Assembly: GCF_000067045.1 (NCBI RefSeq)
Contig: NC_010125.1
Coordinates: forward strand, 1,092,001-1,156,000
Direction: 5' to 3'
Origin: Gluconacetobacter diazotrophicus PA1 5
GTDB lineage: Bacteria > Pseudomonadota > Alphaproteobacteria > Acetobacterales > Acetobacteraceae
Length of the DNA: 64,000 nt
Made by a program: the position numbers and the translations under genes. Shown in pieces: positions 60,896 to 64,000 of the stretch (the first letter of the stretch is position 1; each line of letters opens with the position of its first letter). Below the pieces are notes generated by a model. That model made no database searches and was not told where the DNA came from. It saw only the letters and a program-made list of their open reading frames with translations.

Positions 60896-62064
60896 CAGAC
60901 GCCATGACGGATCTTGGCCGCCGGACGATCCTGCGGGCGATGGTCGCGGCCGGAGGCGCGGGACTGGCCGCCGGATGCGCCGCCGCCCCCGCCCGCCCGT
61001 TCGCCCCGGTCGACCGGCTGGTGGACCGTGCGATCGCGGACAGGCAGATTCCCGGCGCGGTCGTCGTCATCGCGCATGGCGGGGCGATCGTCCATCACCA
61101 AGCCTATGGTAGGCGTGCCCTGCTGCCCACGGCAGAGCCGCTGGACGAGGGCACGCTGTACGACATGGCGTCGCTGACCAAGCCGGTGGCGACCACGGTC
61201 GCGGCCATGCAGTTCTTCGAGGCCGGGGCCTTCCGGCTGGACGACCCGGTCTGCCGGTACCTGCCGGATTTCGCACGCAACGGCAAAGCGGACATCACGA
61301 TCCGCCACCTGCTGACCCATTATTCGGGCCTGCCGCCCGACCTGGACCTGTCCACATCCTGGACCGGCAAGGACGAAGCCGTGCGCCGCGTGATGGACAC
61401 GCGCCCCGACCACCCGGCGGGCGAGCGGTTCGTCTACAGCGACATCAATTTCATCACGGTGGGGCTTCTGGTCGAACATCTGTCGCACCAGCCCCTGGAC
61501 CGCACCGTGCAGGAACGCGTGCTGGACCCGCTGGGCATGACCCATTCGCGCTTCCTGCCCCCCGCCGCATGGCGCCCCGCCATTGCGCCGACCCAGTTCG
61601 ATGCGGACGGGGTCATGCTGCGCGGAATCGTCCACGACCCGACGGCGCGGCGGATGGGCGGCGTGGCGGGCCATGCCGGCCTGTTCTCCAACGCCGCCGA
61701 CATGAGCATCTACGCCCAGGCGCTGCTGGACCGGCGGGCCGGACGGCCCAGCGCCTATCCGCTGAAGCCCGAAACCCTGGTATTGATGACCACGCCCCAG
61801 CAGCCCGCCGGCAAGCCGGACCTGCGCGGCATCGGGTGGGACATCCGCACCCATTATTCCACGCCGCGCGGCGATATCTTCCCCGTGGGCTCGTTCGGCC
61901 ATACCGGATTCACCGGCACGTCGCTGTGGATGGACCCGGCCAGCGACAGTTTCGTGCTGATCCTGACCAACCGGGTGCACCCCAGCGGCGGCGGCGGCCG
62001 CGGCATCGTGCGCCTGCGCCACGATGTCGCCACCGAAGCCGCGCGAATCCTGCTGGCGACGTAA
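60892..62064 (+). CDS. Serine hydrolase of the beta-lactamase/class C family
   Basis: A 390-residue protein with a twin-arginine-like then lipobox-like start (GRRTILRAMVAAGGAGLAAG, Cys next). Active-site SxxK in LYDMASLTKPVATTVAAMQF, YxN in GERFVYSDINFITVGLLVEH, and HTG in VGSFGHTGFTGTSLWMDPAS. It resembles EstB/YfeW-type D-Ala-D-Ala hydrolases rather than true beta-lactamases. Coupled to the symporter, it likely processes a periplasmic precursor of the imported compound. Confidence 0.9.
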   Translation: MTDAMTDLGRRTILRAMVAAGGAGLAAGCAAAPARPFAPVDRLVDRAIADRQIPGAVVVIAHGGAIVHHQAYGRRALLPTAEPLDEGTLYDMASLTKPVATTVAAMQFFEAGAFRLDDPVCRYLPDFARNGKADITIRHLLTHYSGLPPDLDLSTSWTGKDEAVRRVMDTRPDHPAGERFVYSDINFITVGLLVEHLSHQPLDRTVQERVLDPLGMTHSRFLPPAAWRPAIAPTQFDADGVMLRGIVHDPTARRMGGVAGHAGLFSNAADMSIYAQALLDRRAGRPSAYPLKPETLVLMTTPQQPAGKPDLRGIGWDIRTHYSTPRGDIFPVGSFGHTGFTGTSLWMDPASDSFVLILTNRVHPSGGGGRGIVRLRHDVATEAARILLAT

Positions 62065-62158
62065 CGGGCCCCGGTCACGCAGTGTTTTGCGCCCGCCCGG
62101 CATCCCGCGACGACGCTGGCGCGTAACACCGCCATACCCGCCACGACGGAGATCCGGC

Positions 62159-62695
62159 ATGGCCCCAGACACGGACACAGACACGGGCAAGGACGCACTG
62201 CCGCCCCCGCCCGGCTTCATACCCATGCCTGAACCCTTTCCCGGCGGGTTCAACACCGCAAGCGGCGGCTTCCTGGTGGGGTTGGAAGCCGGTGAACTGA
62301 TCGGGGGGTTTCGGGTCACGACCGCATTCTGCAACCGGGGCGGGATCTGCCACGGGGGCAAGCTGGCCACCGTCTGCGACGTCTATCTGGCACTGGCCGC
62401 CCTGTTCCGCGAGGATCTGCGGACCGATTTCCTGCCTACCGTGTCGCTAGGGCTGGATTTCCTGACGCCGGTCGCGCACGGCGCCTGGGTCGAGCTGCGG
62501 TCGGAAACATTGCGCATCACACGCAGCCTGGTCTTCGTCCAGGGCCTGGCAACCGTCGAGGGCACACCGGCCGTGCGCGCCAACGCAACCTACCACCGCA
62601 CGCCGCAGCGCCCCGATGCCGTCCCCGATACCGGGGCGATGCTGCGCGCCCTGCTGGAGCATGCCATACCCACCCGGGGCGGGGTTACGCCGTAG
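62159..62695 (+). CDS. PaaI-type hotdog thioesterase
   Basis: A 178-residue hotdog-fold protein. The PaaI signature NRGGICHGGKLATVCDVYLA is followed by LPTVSLGLDFLTPVAHGAWV and SLVFVQGLATVEGTPAVRAN. It would hydrolyse an acyl-CoA thioester; substrate unknown. ATG 62,159 with GGAGAT nearby. The end overlaps the convergent acyltransferase gene by 11 bases. Confidence 0.88.
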   Translation: MAPDTDTDTGKDALPPPPGFIPMPEPFPGGFNTASGGFLVGLEAGELIGGFRVTTAFCNRGGICHGGKLATVCDVYLALAALFREDLRTDFLPTVSLGLDFLTPVAHGAWVELRSETLRITRSLVFVQGLATVEGTPAVRANATYHRTPQRPDAVPDTGAMLRALLEHAIPTRGGVTP

Positions 62696-63953
62696 GGCCC
62701 GAGACCCGCAGCGCCGGCGCCCCTTCGACCGGCGCCCCCCCGGCCGGAACGACCGGAGCAGGACGCGTTTCCCGATTCATGAAGGGCCGTTCGACAAGGA
62801 TATAATACGCCAGACCGGCGACCCATACCGAAGGAAACAGGATCATCGCATCCACGGCCCACCAGGGCACGACCGATGCCAGCGGCAGATGACGCAGAAC
62901 CAGCCGCTCGATAGCCTCCATCAGCGGCACATGCACCAGATAGATCGAATAACACATCGTCCCGGTCAGGCAGATCCAGGAATTGGCGAAGATCCTCCGG
63001 CATCGTCCGCCATACATGGCACCCAGCATCACCAGGGCGCAGGCGACGATCGCAGCGGCCTCCAGCCCGCTATAGGGCACGGCCTGCCGCGCTTCGGCAT
63101 TGACCCGGGTAAATGCCAGCCCGACCAGCAGGAACAGGACGATGCCCACGGCAAAAACCAGGTCGAACCGGCGCGGGCTGGTCCGCATGGCGTGACCATA
63201 GGTCTGGACAAGGTCGGCGACAACGATTCCCATGACGAAATAAGGAAGATGTGCGAGGACGCCATAGCGGAACCGCCCGTCGAACGGGAACACGCTATGG
63301 ACGTATCCCAAAGCCGCGACATACAGCACCATGGCCGCCATCGTCGCCGCGATCCGCGACGGCCCCATGGCCCGGTAGATCCACATCATAAGGGGAAACA
63401 GCAGGTAAAACTGCACCTCGACCTCCAGCGACCACAGCGGAGGAATGAACATCGAGGACGCATTCCAGACGATTCCGTGAACATAGAACAGGCTGGCCAG
63501 GAAACTCTCGGTCGGAGAAATCACCCATGCATGGTTGGCGTGAACGAAATCCAGGAACACGGGAATGCTGAACAGGACAAGCGCGATGATGTAGGGCGGA
63601 TAGATCCTGTGAATACGGCGGTAGTAGAATTTGCCCAGTATGATCCGGCGATCGGGCTGGCTCAGGAACGGTTTTGCGATGATCAGGCCGCTGATCATGA
63701 AGAACAGGACGACCCCGATCTCGCCATGTGGCAGGAACCGGTACAGCGATCCCGTGTTCCGCCCGGTGGGATCGATCCAGTCGCCATGGCGCACCATCCG
63801 CAATCCCCCATGCCACAGCAGGACCGAAGCGACGGCCAGGCAGCGCAGCCCGTCGATCTGGGGGTTGTATTTCGTGTCGTCCTTCGGACGCCTGTACAGC
63901 GCCGGTATCGTGCCGATCAGCCGACCCAGGTTTGAAACGACTCTTTCGAACAT
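62685..63953 (-). CDS. Acyltransferase 3 (OafA/YrhL-type)
   Basis: A 422-residue membrane acyltransferase with about ten helices. Opening QIDGLRCLAVASVLLWHGGL carries the catalytic His region; GEIGVVLFFMISGLIIAKPF and FYYRRIHRIYPPYIIALVLF are typical; SLEVEVQFYLLFPLMMWIYR contains the conserved Glu. It probably O-acetylates a surface polysaccharide or other cell-envelope glycan. No glycan operon lies next to it in the window; bases 63,954-64,000 to its right show no feature. Confidence 0.92.
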   Translation of the reverse strand: MFERVVSNLGRLIGTIPALYRRPKDDTKYNPQIDGLRCLAVASVLLWHGGLRMVRHGDWIDPTGRNTGSLYRFLPHGEIGVVLFFMISGLIIAKPFLSQPDRRIILGKFYYRRIHRIYPPYIIALVLFSIPVFLDFVHANHAWVISPTESFLASLFYVHGIVWNASSMFIPPLWSLEVEVQFYLLFPLMMWIYRAMGPSRIAATMAAMVLYVAALGYVHSVFPFDGRFRYGVLAHLPYFVMGIVVADLVQTYGHAMRTSPRRFDLVFAVGIVLFLLVGLAFTRVNAEARQAVPYSGLEAAAIVACALVMLGAMYGGRCRRIFANSWICLTGTMCYSIYLVHVPLMEAIERLVLRHLPLASVVPWWAVDAMILFPSVWVAGLAYYILVERPFMNRETRPAPVVPAGGAPVEGAPALRVSGPTA

Positions 63954-64000
63954 CTTCTGCGTCCTTGAAACAAGACGGACCTGAAAACCTGGGTCGTCCT

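Overview
The window looks like chromosome of an acetic acid bacterium (Acetobacteraceae, Gluconacetobacter/Komagataeibacter-like). This is inferred from the very GC-rich backbone, the hopanoid genes hpnL and hpnN, the gene order of the riboflavin and LPS-heptose loci, and the many IS5, IS1595 and IS110 type elements. Species cannot be fixed from sequence reading alone. No rRNA, tRNA or CRISPR array was seen.

Bases 1 to about 26,000 are an accessory, decayed region with lower GC than the rest. It holds at least nine insertion-sequence copies or fragments (IS3, IS1182, IS630, IS5, IS1595, IS110), some nested. It also holds the 3' end of a conjugative trb cluster (trbF end, trbG, trbI, DUF2274, lysR), a TetR-controlled tripartite RND efflux system (7.4-13.7 kb), a beta-ketoacyl synthase, two HxlR regulators each facing an oxidoreductase, and a broken large serine recombinase. 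Several genes carry paired compensating indels. At 3782-3851 the sequence is nearly identical to the T7-promoter/polylinker of a pBluescript-type cloning vector, so part of this region may be a cloning or assembly artefact rather than biology.

The best-supported new observation is in the IS110-family element at 23,941-25,460, inserted in an IS630 copy. Its 3' non-coding end contains, in the order known for bridge RNAs, short stretches that match the left target, right target and left donor, with a weaker right-donor match. It is therefore a candidate bridge RNA whose present target can be read from the interrupted IS630 gene.

From 26 kb to the right end the window is compact backbone. It carries an RND exporter and NCS1 permease; an SDR and gmk; hldE with a translationally coupled AGE-family epimerase; dnaB; yigZ, radA, mlaF and mlaE; ugd; a Bcr/CflA exporter; a VC0807-family membrane protein with a divergent TetR; an FdhF/YdeP-type molybdoenzyme with fdhD; DUF3297; a type II sulfide:quinone reductase; an MscS channel; hpnN (frameshifted by one base) and hpnL; the FMN-riboswitch-controlled ribD-ribE-ribBA-ribH operon; an entericidin; a sodium:solute symporter coupled to a serine hydrolase; a thioesterase; and an acyltransferase.

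The backbone genes serve envelope and cofactor functions: LPS heptose, hopanoid and phospholipid trafficking, nucleotide sugars, riboflavin and molybdenum cofactor sulfuration. The accessory left part carries transfer, efflux and stress-response functions, largely broken.
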